Assembly (NCBI GenBank): GCA_027422505.1
Contig: JAPQWV010000125.1
Coordinates: 1,240,001 to 1,304,000, forward strand
Direction: 5' to 3'
DNA from: Craterostigma plantagineum
Taxonomy: Eukaryota; Streptophyta; Magnoliopsida; Lamiales; Linderniaceae
Length of the DNA stretch: 64,000 bases
A program made the translations under genes and the position numbers. The notes under the pieces were generated by a model that worked only from the letters and a program-made list of their open reading frames with translations, ran no database searches and was not told the origin of the DNA. Positions 24,466-34,800 of this stretch are shown piece by piece. How positions within the stretch are numbered: position 1 is the stretch's first letter; the number at the start of each line of letters is the position of its first letter.

Positions 24466-25330
24466 TTATTATATACCTGATAATAAATTGCGTATCGTAA
24501 TTAATGAAGAAACAATAAATTAGATCAAAGTATACATTGAAATCATATGAAACGTCTAGTTCCTTCGTATAATCAAAAAATGTTTGTTTTACACATTTAG
24601 CATATGTATTACATATTGTTATTCAATGACAAAATGATACATTGTAACTTAGGAATCGAAGAATATATTGAAAAAACAATAATAAGCAGCGTCTAGTCCG
24701 TTATCTAATCTATGTCTTATATATGTTTTGCATAGATGTTTAGTACACAAATGAAAATTAATTTCATATTGTAATCAATATAATATTATAAGTTATAACT
24801 TTGTAAACAAAATAATAAAAACCATAAGCTATTTGCAAATCTTAATGTATTATTACATATACAAGAAGAAATAGCATATTATAATTTTGACATAGTCAGA
24901 AATTATAACTTAAGTCGAAAAATTGCTTTTGAAATGAAGTTTCCATAACATGTTTAGCTTATATATGAAAATAAATTTTATAATGTGATGGAAAATATTT
25001 TGGTTAAATAAAAATAAAATTCGAATTATTTAACATAATTCAAAATGATAAATTGTAAATATACGTCTTTTAACTACTAATTTAAACTGCACCAAAATTA
25101 TGGTTAGATTACTTAATCTTTTGTAGTAAAATATTAAATAGAAGTAAACTAATATAGAGTGAAATTAAATTTAATTAATTAATTTATTAAGTTATTAGAG
25201 AATAATGATATTAAAATTATTATTACTAATAAAATTTAATTCGTTTCTTTAATTTAAGTTAATTCTTGAGTAATTGAAATTTCAAATATTAATAAATAAA
25301 TTTAATTGGAATGGGTCTATGTAACTGTTA
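24466..25330. other. AT-rich intergenic stretch
   Basis: Strongly AT-rich DNA upstream of the HisRS gene. I see no gene, RNA gene or clear repeat in it. Confidence 0.5.
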
Positions 25331-25572
25331 ATCCCTCCTTCCCACACCATTTTATACATTTACTAAATCGAGCGTCCTACATTTTTTGTACATTTCCTTA
25401 TTTAGCAAAAAACTATCACAAACAATTAATATAATTAATATTAAATTCTTAAAAGACGTGTCAAAATATACATTTTTTACCTTTTAATTGTACTATACTA
25501 TCAAAATATTCAGTTTCTTAATTCCCGTGCCAACTCTCAAATATCCATAAAGGTTTGAGACAGATGGAGTAT
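25331..25572. mobile_element. Stowaway-like MITE
   Basis: The left end ATCCCTCCTTCCCACACCAT and the reverse complement of the right end (ATACTCCATCTGTCTCAAAC) match the degenerate Stowaway terminal pattern CTCCCTCCGTCCCA. TA dinucleotides flank both ends. The element is about 240 bp, AT-rich and without an ORF. It ends only about 120 bp before the HisRS start codon. Confidence 0.5.
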
Positions 25573-25691
25573 TATTACTTTTTAAGATATAGCCCAATAA
25601 AATATTCAGCCCACTAAGAGGACATTTTAGGTTTCTTTTCTAATCAGCTTCCTCTTTAAAAGTTATACGAATCTTCTTACAAAGAATACCA

Positions 25692-28600
25692 ATGTCGACG
25701 CCATCAACCACCACCCCTGTAGCGCCGGCCGCCGGGGTGTCGGTCGACCCCTCTGACCCCCCTCTGATTCCGTCGCTGCGGAACGACGTCTCGGCAAACG
25801 ATGGTAAGGTTATCAATTTCGGTTCTGCTACAGTGTATGATATAGCTGCGATAGTTGATTACAAGTGTTCTGCCTTGGTGAGCATCGTTGATGCGATCGC
25901 CGCGATTTCCTGTGAGGCAATTAGAGCTGACTCGACGGTGTTTGATTTGGTGGATTCTGGCGATGGTTCTTGTTTCAAGGACGCCGCCGCTGTGGCTTCG
26001 GATTTTAAGGTGTTTCTGAATGGTTCGAAGCTGGTTGGCGATAAAAAGGATGGCTTCAATCCGTCAACGGCTGATATAAATATTCCATCAACTCATGGAT
26101 GTTTAAGGGAGGCGTCACGGTCCGTGCATTCAAAATGTCGGGGCGGGCTGAATGTGTCGGTTAAGGATGTTTCTGGTGCATTGTCAGATTTGGCCAGGCA
26201 GCTTTTTTTTGTCGGGGAGGACTGTGCTCGTCGCGTCGAGCTGATTTTCATTAGCATGGTGGATAAGGATTTGTGTCGTCGTTTGACCGAAAAGGTGAAG
26301 ATTAGTGAGTGGTGCAATGTCAGTGCATTGAAAGAGCAGTGGGAATCGTGCCACATTGCATGTACGAATAAGGATTACATTTTCTGTGCGCAATGTGTGT
26401 ATGTATTGTTGGATTTGCTGTGGAGGATTGTTTCTTTGGAGGCGGTGCTAGCATTCGTGTCCCTCGAAGGGAGTGAGCTGTTTGGTGGACTCGTTGGTGC
26501 AAGTAATGGTAACGTGCCTCAGGCGTCGAGCGTGGGTGAGGGAAAGAATGATAAGAGGGGTGGTGGTAAGAAAAAGAAGGTTGTTTTGGGTAAAGGGACT
26601 AGTGCTTTGATGCAGTTTATTAAAGAGAAGTTGCTGGCTGGTGCCATGAAAGTTGAATTGGATAAATTTGTTGAGGATCTTTTGTCTTTGTTGGACCCCA
26701 GGGGGTCGATTTTTGAGGAGCTCTTGAGCAAAGTAAAAGAGATTGTGGAAAGCAATGAAAGTCGGAGGCTTCCAAAGCTTCCAAAGGTATACAAGTTGTA
26801 CTGATGAATTGTCCCTTGTTATGTCCTAATGTAACATGAAGTAGCTAATCTATAAGTGGACGATATGTAAATTTTTGGTTTGGTTTCTGCAGGGTACCCG
26901 AGATTTTGCGAAGGAGCAGATGGCTGTGAGAGAGAGGGCATTTTCCATCGTAGTCAAAGTTTTCAAAAAGCATGGTGCCACGGCATTAGACACCCCTGTC
27001 TTTGAAATGAGAGAGACGCTTATAGGGAAGTATGGAGAAGACTCGAAATTAATCTATGATCTAGCTGATCAGGTATCTTCATGATTCAGCTACTCTAATG
27101 TTATAACTGTCAAAAGTTTACTTTTTTCAAAACTTGGTGAAATCATGCACTTCATCTAATTTTACTGCAATTTTTGTACCAAACTCCACACCGGGATGTC
27201 TGTATCTGATCGATCAATTTTTCTTCTCCTTAAACGCCTTTTACTCGCTGTATTTCTTCATAAATGGCCGCACTTCTCTGCAGTTGCACGGGCATCAATC
27301 TGATTGATAAATATGTGAAATAGTTTGGATAAACCAAACTAATCATTCATCATGGTGCTTCACTTATCTTCTTTTGTTGTACTTAATTGTTGTGTTCTAT
27401 CTATGCAGGGTGGAGAGCTCTGGTCACTTCGTTATGATCTAACAGTTCCGTTTGCTCGCTATGTTGCTATGAATGGCTTGACATCATTCAGAAGGTATCA
27501 GATAGCAAAAGTGTATCGGAGAGACAATCCATCTAAAGGAAGATATCGCGAATTCTATCAATGCGATTTCGATATAGCTGGCCAATTTGAAAAAATGGGA
27601 CCAGACTTTGAGGTCATTAAGATCCTAACTGAGCTGCTTAACATGCTAGATATTGGAGATTATGAGGTAAACTTGCTTTTATTGCTTACTTCAAGTTATA
27701 GTTGTTGATCGGTTAGATGGCATTAGCTGCGACATTCTCGTATGATTGCTTACTATATTTAACTCGATGTTCATTTTTTGTTTCCTTTCTTCTCTTCTGT
27801 TAATTCCTGAAGGAGTTATATTATGCTGTCAGTCACGTAATCATATTTCAGGTAAAGCTGAATCACCGCAAGTTGCTTGACGGTATGTTGGCTATTTGTG
27901 GAGTGCCCCAAGAAAAATTTAGAACCATTTGCTCGAGTATCGATAAGTTAGACAAACAATCATTCGAGCAAGTCAGAAAAGAAATGGTGAGTTTAAAGAT
28001 GTTCCCTTTCATCCTCTTACCAGGCATCAGTGAAGTTTCTGTATCTTTAATAGATTGCTAGAGATTGCAACTGCTCTCTCCTCTCCAGGTGGAAGAAAAA
28101 GGCTTGTCTGAAGAGTCAGCAGATAAAATCGGGACTTTCGTCAAGCACAGAGGATCTCCTGTGGAACTACTATCCAAGCTGAAGCAAGAAGGCAGCGAGT
28201 TCTTAACGAATAGTGAATCCAAGCTCGCACTGCACGAATTAGAAATTCTATTCGAAGCTCTTCAGGTATCCAATTGCATCGACAGAGTAGTCTTCGACTT
28301 GAGCCTCGCGAGAGGCCTCGATTACTATACAGGCGTCATATTCGAAGCCGTTTTAAAAGGGGCCACCCAGGTAATAAATAATACTCTCTTGGTCATGTAA
28401 TCTGCTTTTGTCCATTCTATTCGTAGAATTTATAAATAAGTCAAAGAATCCCATTCTTTTTTCTGAAGATCGGATCAATCGCTGCCGGCGGACGATACGA
28501 TAATCTCATAGGCATGTTCGGCACAAAGCAGGTTCCAGCCGTTGGAGTCAGCTTAGGCATGGAAAGAGTATTCGCTATAATGGAGCAGCAACAGAAAGAC

Positions 28601-28990
28601 AGAAACCAGGTTAGTTTCTACAATTAACCATTCGTAATTCCCCATAAAAGAAATTGTCATGGAATTTACATTCTGCCCCTTTATTAGGAAACTAGAGCGA
28701 CGGAAACTCAAGTCCTAGTGAGCGTTCTCGGTGAAAAACTATCGATTGGAGCCGAAATCGTCAGCAAGCTTTGGGACGCTGATGTCGAAGCTGAGTTTAT
28801 GGTGAATAAGAGAGTGACCAAGCACATCGACCGTGCAAGAGGATCGAAGATTCCTTACATGGCGATCGTAGGCGACCAAGAACTGAGCCGAGGAGTTGTG
28901 AAGCTCAAAGATCTCAACGCTGTGACCGAAGATGAGATTCCGAGGGCTGAGCTCGTGGAACAGATCAAGAGACGGTTGAATAGGGTTTGA
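25692..28990 (+). CDS. HisRS: Histidine--tRNA ligase, cytosolic plant type
   Basis: Attaches histidine to tRNA-His for translation. Coding exons: 25692-26786, 26893-27072, 27409-27666, 27852-27986, 28089-28370, 28469-28609, 28688-28990; 2394 nt, 797 aa, all borders GT..AG. Residues 1-365 (exon 1) are the plant-specific N-terminal extension with an all-helical look and a lysine-rich patch ([14 protein letters not shown]). The class II core starts at LPKGTRDFA. Core motifs: [20 protein letters not shown] (motif 2), [15 protein letters not shown] and GVSLGMERV (motif 3). Exon 7 encodes the anticodon-binding domain ([10 protein letters not shown] to RRLNRV). No catalytic residue looks lost. No transit peptide is obvious, so a cytosolic role is inferred. 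A MITE sits just upstream. Confidence 0.95.
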
Positions 28991-30179
28991 GTTTCGGTAT
29001 AATTTTGTCACGTTATGTGCGTCCACTGCAATTCTCAGCCGAGGAAGCTTATTGATGTTTGCTAATATGTTTCGAAAGTTGGGAGTCTAATTTGTACAAT
29101 CGATTTTGTCTGAAAATTACTGTGTTTTACGTTGTCGCGTTTCAATAGAGATCGTCGTCGTGCCCGGCGAATCTGGGAAATTTTTGTGCAATGGAATAGG
29201 TGAAATGGTACGTGCAGGACGTTAAAAAAAGAATACACTATTGCGGGCCGAGACCTCGGGTTCGACGGCCTGGGAAAGCCCCACATCGCCGCGAGAAATC
29301 CCTTGATTTCGTTCAAGACGGCCCTATGGTATTGGATGAACACTTGCCATGAGCCCATGACTTCGGGCCAAGGTTTCGGGTCAACGATTCGATCGAAAAA
29401 AACTTTGGGAACCAATTGAAAAAGTCGAAACCTCAAGGGTACCAGACGGAATCGAAAAAAACTTTGGGTACCTATTGGAAAAATTGAAACCTCGAGGGTA
29501 CTAGACGGAATTTCCCTAATATAAATGAGACCCAGTCATCGTTTTGTTTTTACAATAGGATCATTTTCTTAATTGTAGTAGAATCACATGAAAAGACCCA
29601 GTTATACTAAATGAGACCCAGTCATCATTTTTCACTTTCTCTATGTTTGTTTGGAAGAAAATAAATGCACGGGGCTGCCTATGATGACTAGGCCAAGACC
29701 AAGTTATTATCAATTCATTAAGATTTTATACTAGCAACAATACAAGGTAAATTTTATTAAAAATACATATACATAGGTGTCATGATTCTAAAGGTTATGG
29801 TTCGATTCTATATGAACTCCTTAACAACAACCATCTGTATGGACCTGAAGGTCGGGGATCGTCTAGCTGACAAATGATGTTCAAATTAGATTAAGATGAT
29901 CAGAAGTTGGAAACTTTAGTCAATTCATGGGGATCAAAATGACACTCAATGGGAATGAATACCTTGCAAAAAGAAAAAATAAAGTAGGTTTTATATCAGA
30001 TTAGACCTTGTCAAAGTTAAAAGAGCCACCACTGACATTAATTGTGTCCAAATCTCGTATGTTTTGTACTCTCCTCTCTATTAACATTTATATTATAAAA
30101 CACAAACAATAATTTTGTCTAGACGCCCGCACACCCGCACACGCATGTGTGTCTCCGACTTCGAGCGATATCATTCCCC
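28991..30179. other. Intergenic stretch with a short tandem repeat
   Basis: The HisRS 3' flank followed by AT-rich DNA. Apart from the 59-bp tandem pair (29392-29509) and a repeated AAATGAGACCCAGTCATC word (about 29524 and 29608), no feature is evident. Confidence 0.5.
29392..29509. repeat. 59-bp tandem repeat, two units
   Basis: Units 29392-29450 and 29451-29509 both begin ATCGAAAAAAACTTTGGG and end AGACGGA, with a few substitutions. Confidence 0.85.
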
Positions 30180-30187
30180 TATAAATA
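30180..30187 (+). promoter_or_regulatory. Chitinase TATA box
   Basis: TATAAATA lies 83 bp before the chitinase start codon. The promoter looks intact even though the gene is broken. Confidence 0.65.
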
Positions 30188-30270
30188 CCAACCAAAACTC
30201 CACACATTTTCATTACACACAAGCAAATATCATAACATCACTTCCTCAACAAAAATCAAATAAAAAAACC

Positions 30271-30404
30271 ATGCAACGTTCATACTCTACTAATCATCTC
30301 TCCCCCTTATTAGCCCTTACAACCTCATTGTCACTGATAAGCCATTCAGATGGAGCTGCTTATGAAAGTGTTTCGGACATAGTGACTAATTCCTTCTTCA
30401 ATGG
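30271..30404 (+). pseudogene. Class IV-like chitinase (GH19), 5' part, split by Tat element
   Basis: The ATG at 30271 begins a putative secretion signal (MQRSYSTNHLSPLLALTTSL) followed by YESVSDIVTNSFFNG, the usual start of the GH19 catalytic domain in class IV-type chitinases. No hevein (chitin-binding) domain lies between. The frame is cut after SFFNG by the retrotransposon at 30405. The continuation IVNGTGNGCRGKGFYT is found beyond its other end, after the duplicated target AATGG. Chitinases of this family cleave chitin in the apoplast during defence and development; this copy cannot. Confidence 0.85.
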
Positions 30405-31108
30405 TGATAGGGGTGAACTTTAGCCTAGCATTCCTCCTTACCCGGACACCTGAAGATAGTGACTTTCGGGACATATGTCCAGATGGGCAGTACACGTGGG
30501 GACCTGTGACCCTGTACGGAAAAGGTGAAGTGGGTCCCAGCAGCAAAGCAACTTGAGCGGGAAATATTGGATAAGGGCCGACCAGGGAACACGTGGCATT
30601 TTGTGATTGGATGACATTACAAACAGAGGAGGCGCGCGTCAGTCTGACAACAGTACGGTCGCAGGTGCTGTCTCCTCCCAGGATGTACTGCCTGTCGTTG
30701 TCAAGTGGTCCTGGGAGTATGCCAGCTAGGCAAACAAAGGGAATTTGGGTATATGTGAATAGAGAGAGACGAGATCAAGGCAAGAATCAACATAACACCA
30801 AGATACTTAGATATTTTCTAGATGATTCATCTTCATCATCCATTCTTTCACCATGAAAGCACTGTAACGAGCGAAGTGAGGTCTGTGTGTGTATTTCGCG
30901 ACTGTGATTAGTGGATACTGTTTCCGGCGGCCCGTGGACGTAGGACACCTGTCCGAACCACGTTAAATCCTTGTCTCTCTCATTCCTTTCCTTCATAGCA
31001 CTAAAGTATAAACCCTAAAACACTCCAAGAACATCAAGGCCCAGTCCGTCTTACCCATCACCGCCTTTCCCGAACCAAATATCGTTGATCGGGGTCATAC
31101 CCGCATCA
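30405..31108 (+). repeat. 5' LTR of the Tat element
   Basis: Starts TGATAGGGGTGAAC and ends ACCCGCATCA. The target duplication AATGG precedes it. Confidence 0.95.
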
Positions 31109-31110
31109 AA

Positions 31111-31128
31111 TGGCGCCGTCTGTGGGAA
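31111..31128 (+). promoter_or_regulatory. Primer binding site of the Tat element
   Basis: TGGCGCCGTCTGTGGGAA lies two bases after the LTR. It is a common plant gypsy primer site of the TGGCGCC type, different from the initiator-Met type used by the other elements in this window. Confidence 0.8.
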
Positions 31129-31317
31129 AGATGGCTTGAGACGTGAGTGCGCTGGGTAGTAACGGCAAGGAAGGCAGACTGTTTCTAGGTCTGCTTGAAG
31201 ATAGGTCGAGGAAGACAAGCTGAGATCGTGTTATCTGAAGAAACGTGAGAGGGACAGTGGAAGGTTGTCGTTGCTAGAGGAGTAGCAGATCTTAGAGGCG
31301 AATAGACGTTAACCACG

Positions 31318-31809
31318 ATGGAGGAACAGCCGTCATTGGCACAAAACTTGCAAGGACGGTTTGAGGAAGCTGCGGGGAAATCGGGGGAAAGTCCTGCGCC
31401 GGCTCCGACGCTGGCTTCACCGATCGAGGCCCCAGTGGTTACACCACTGCCCACCTTTGCGGGACCATCTGGAGCCATACCGCCTCAAACCCCTGTGACC
31501 ATGACGGTGGAACAGCTAGATCTGTTGGTGAAGAATGCAGTGGACGCGGCCATAGCCGCTAAGAAGGCAAGGAGCAAGGGCAAACGGAAGCAGCCCTTCT
31601 CCGTTCAGGTCAGAACCTCAGAGGGCCATGTCTCAGAGTGGGAAGAAACCGTAGGAGAAAACATGGTGGCTGGGGAAGAAGCCTTACGTCGCCCGCCAGA
31701 CAGAGACTCGCCGAGAAGAGAGGCTACCCAGGAAGAGAGAGATGTGGGCCACAGGCCCCAACGCGTGGGCGAGGGGGACCTTCTAGAGGAGTTCAGGAAG
31801 GACCGGTGA
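31318..31809 (+). CDS. Tat gag N-terminal ORF
   Basis: A 163-aa ORF starting MEEQPSLAQNLQGRFEE in a different frame from the gag-pol ORF that it overlaps. It is Pro/Ala-rich, then has a helical segment with VEQLDLLVKNAVDAAIAAKK and a charged end. The coding look (acidic, helical) sits in this frame up to about 31800 and then passes to the gag-pol frame. Either an indel of this copy or a genuine frameshift site separates the two. It is likely the natural start of gag. Confidence 0.65.
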   Translation: MEEQPSLAQNLQGRFEEAAGKSGESPAPAPTLASPIEAPVVTPLPTFAGPSGAIPPQTPVTMTVEQLDLLVKNAVDAAIAAKKARSKGKRKQPFSVQVRTSEGHVSEWEETVGENMVAGEEALRRPPDRDSPRREATQEERDVGHRPQRVGEGDLLEEFRKDR

Positions 31810-34800
31810 ACCCAAGGAACGCCGTGCCTCCGATGACCATGGCCAGTGGACACATGGTGGAAGGAGAGGAGAAGGCTGGGGAACACCAAGTGGAAGTGAG
31901 GAGCTATGGCATGCGCGGTCGAGAAGGAGTCGTTAGTTCCCAGGGACAGGAGCTTAGGAGGCAAGTGTCGGACCTCAGGAAAGTACTAGATGAGATCCGA
32001 AACAAAACAACCAGGCCCCATCTGCGAGGGCTATATCAGGCCGGTACGCCTTTGGCCAAAGGGTTGTTGGAAGGGGAAGTTGCGCTCAACTTTAAACAGT
32101 TGCCATATGAGTATGATGGTACCACTGACCCGGAGGAACACGTGCTACGTTTCAAGAATACCATCCTACTGCACAACTTCTCGGAGGGAGTGAAATGCAG
32201 AGTCTTCCTGACAACTCTGGTGAGGGCTGCTCAACAGTGGTTCAGCCAGCTCGAACCAGAGGTTATCCACTCGTTTGAGGAGTTCCAGGAGATGTTCATC
32301 AACCAGTTTGCTAGTGCTAGGAAGCCACCTAAGTCGGACATGTCTTTGTTTCAAGTCAAGCAGCGACCGGACGAGAGCCTTAGATCTTACATCAGAAGAT
32401 TTAATGTGGCAGCCTTGGAGGTACCCTCTGCCACCACCTCTGTTAAAATTAACGCTTTGGTTCATGGTTTGCAGGTTGGCGACTTCTTCGCATCGCTCTC
32501 TAAAAAGCCCCCACAAACGTTTGAGGAACTGTTGGGCAGAGCGGATAAATACATAAACCTGGAGGAAAGCAGGCTGGCGAAAATCCGAGAAGGAACGTCC
32601 AGAGTGATGCCTAAGAAGGAAATACAGAGCCACAATAGGAGCAGGGCAAATGTCCGCGTCACTCACCCTCCAGCGATCAGAAGGCCTATGGCGGGTGGTG
32701 CGAACAGATTCCCTCCTAGGTATCAGAAATACACTCCTCTGCGAGCGAACCTGGAAGAAGTCCTGGCTGTGGCATCAAGACACCCAGACATGCGGTATCC
32801 TCGAGCCAACCCGCGGGGACACCCAAAGCCCACGTCGGGGCCCTTCTGCCGCTACCATAATGAATATGGGCATCATACCGACAACTGCACGCATCTGAAG
32901 AATGAAATAGAAAGGTTGATAAAGGCAGGGCATCTCAAGGAATTTATATATCGAGATAGAGGACCGGTCCCGCCAACACAGCCTCGGGAGAGGGAAGGTC
33001 CGCTACCCGACAAGGGAAAACAACCTATGACGGAACCCAACAGGCCGGGACCTAGCCAGCCGAGAGCTCATATCCTCATCATAGTGGGAGGCCCAGATGG
33101 CGGGGACTCACACAGAGCGCGGAAGTCGTATGCTAGAATGAGAAATAGAGGAAGGGCCCAGACAGAAGGCAGCTTGGTGGGTCAGATGGAGACCACAGGG
33201 AACATACAGTTTGGGGCACAGGATGAGGTCGATGTCGTTCGGCCCCATAACGACGCTCTCGTGATTACCACGGACGTGGCAGGATATAACGTGTCACGAG
33301 TGTTCATAGATGGGGGAAGTTCAGCAGATATCCTATTCCTAGACTGCTTCAAGCAGATGAAGTTGGGAACGGAGCTTAAACCGGTGGCCACTTCCTTATA
33401 CGGATTCGGTGGAGCTGGTATACAGCCGTTAGGCCAAGTTACACTTCCCGTGGGACTAGGAGAAGCCCCCAGGCGGGTGGTACGGATGGTTAACTTCCTG
33501 GTTGTCGATGCTACTTCTTCATATAATATCATATTGGGGCGGCCAGCCATAAATGGATTCAGGGCAGTACCTTCGACGTACCACCTGAAGATCAAATTCC
33601 CAGTAGGAGACCAGGTGGGGGAAGTCTCAGGAGACCAGGTTAGCTCTCGTCGCTGTTATGCCAATGAGGTTAAGGTTGTGACAGGAGGAAATGAGAAGGA
33701 TGGAGTTGAGGCCAAACAAGCAAAACGAACGAAGTTAGAGCAGGAAGACGGGGAGCCTACGAGGTTGCAGCCCCAACCTGATGAAGAACTGCTGACAGTG
33801 GAACTTTACCCAGGAAGGGAGGGTTTCACCACTCAGGTGGGAACGAAGATGGATAAGGAGATTGCATCGCAGCTGGTCGAATGCCTTAGGAGGAACGCCG
33901 ACCTCTTCGCCTTTTCGCCAGCAGACATGACAGGGGTGGACCCGAGGATAGCCATGCACCACTTGAACATAATCCCGGGTAGCCACCCGGTGAAACAGAG
34001 ACTCCGACAGTTCGGAGCCGAAAGGGACCAAGACATCAGGACGAAAGTGGAGAAGTTGCTTAAAGCCGGACACGTCAAAGAGGTACAGTTTCCCATCTGG
34101 TTGGCCAATGTCGTCATGGTCAAAAAAGGAAATGGGTCCTGGAGGATGTGTGTAGACTTCCGGGACCTCAACAAAGCTTGTCCTAAGGATCACTATCCTT
34201 TACCAAGGATAGATCAGCTGGTAGATTCCACTTCTGGATGTGAAATGTTAAGCATGATGGACGCTTATCAGGGGTATCACCAGATTAAGCTGAACCCGGA
34301 GGACGTGGATAAAGTTTGCTTTGTCACAGCAGGTGGCACGTATGGTTATGTCCGGATGCCCTTTGCACTCAAGAACGCAGGAGCTACCTACCAGCGGATG
34401 GTTGATACGGTGTTTAAGAGCCAGTTGGGTCGTAACATGGAGGTATACGTGGATGACATGTTAGTTAAATCAACTTGGGCCAAGGATCATGTAGCGGACT
34501 TAGAAGAAGCCTTCCAGACCATCCGGACCTGTGGAATGAAACTGAACCCTGCGAAGTGTACCTTTGGAGTGCAGTCGGGGAAGTTCCTGGGGTACATGGT
34601 AACCAAGAGGGGGATCGAGGTGAACCCCAATAAGGTGAAGGCCATACTGGAAATGCAGCCGCCGCGGAACATCAAGGAGGTTCAACGCTTAACGGGAAGG
34701 TTGGCGGCACTCAGCAGATTCATCGCCAAGTCCGCAGATAAAAGCCTACCCTTCTTCAGAATACTCCGAAAAGGATGCCTGTTCGAATGGACAGAAGAAT

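Noticed and set aside
25859..26794. Antisense ORFs over HisRS exon 1
   Set aside because: Overlap a well-supported exon and show no domain.
30346..30996. ORFs inside the Tat LTRs (repeated at 41201-41817)
   Set aside because: Present identically in both LTRs, antisense, with no domain; chance frames.
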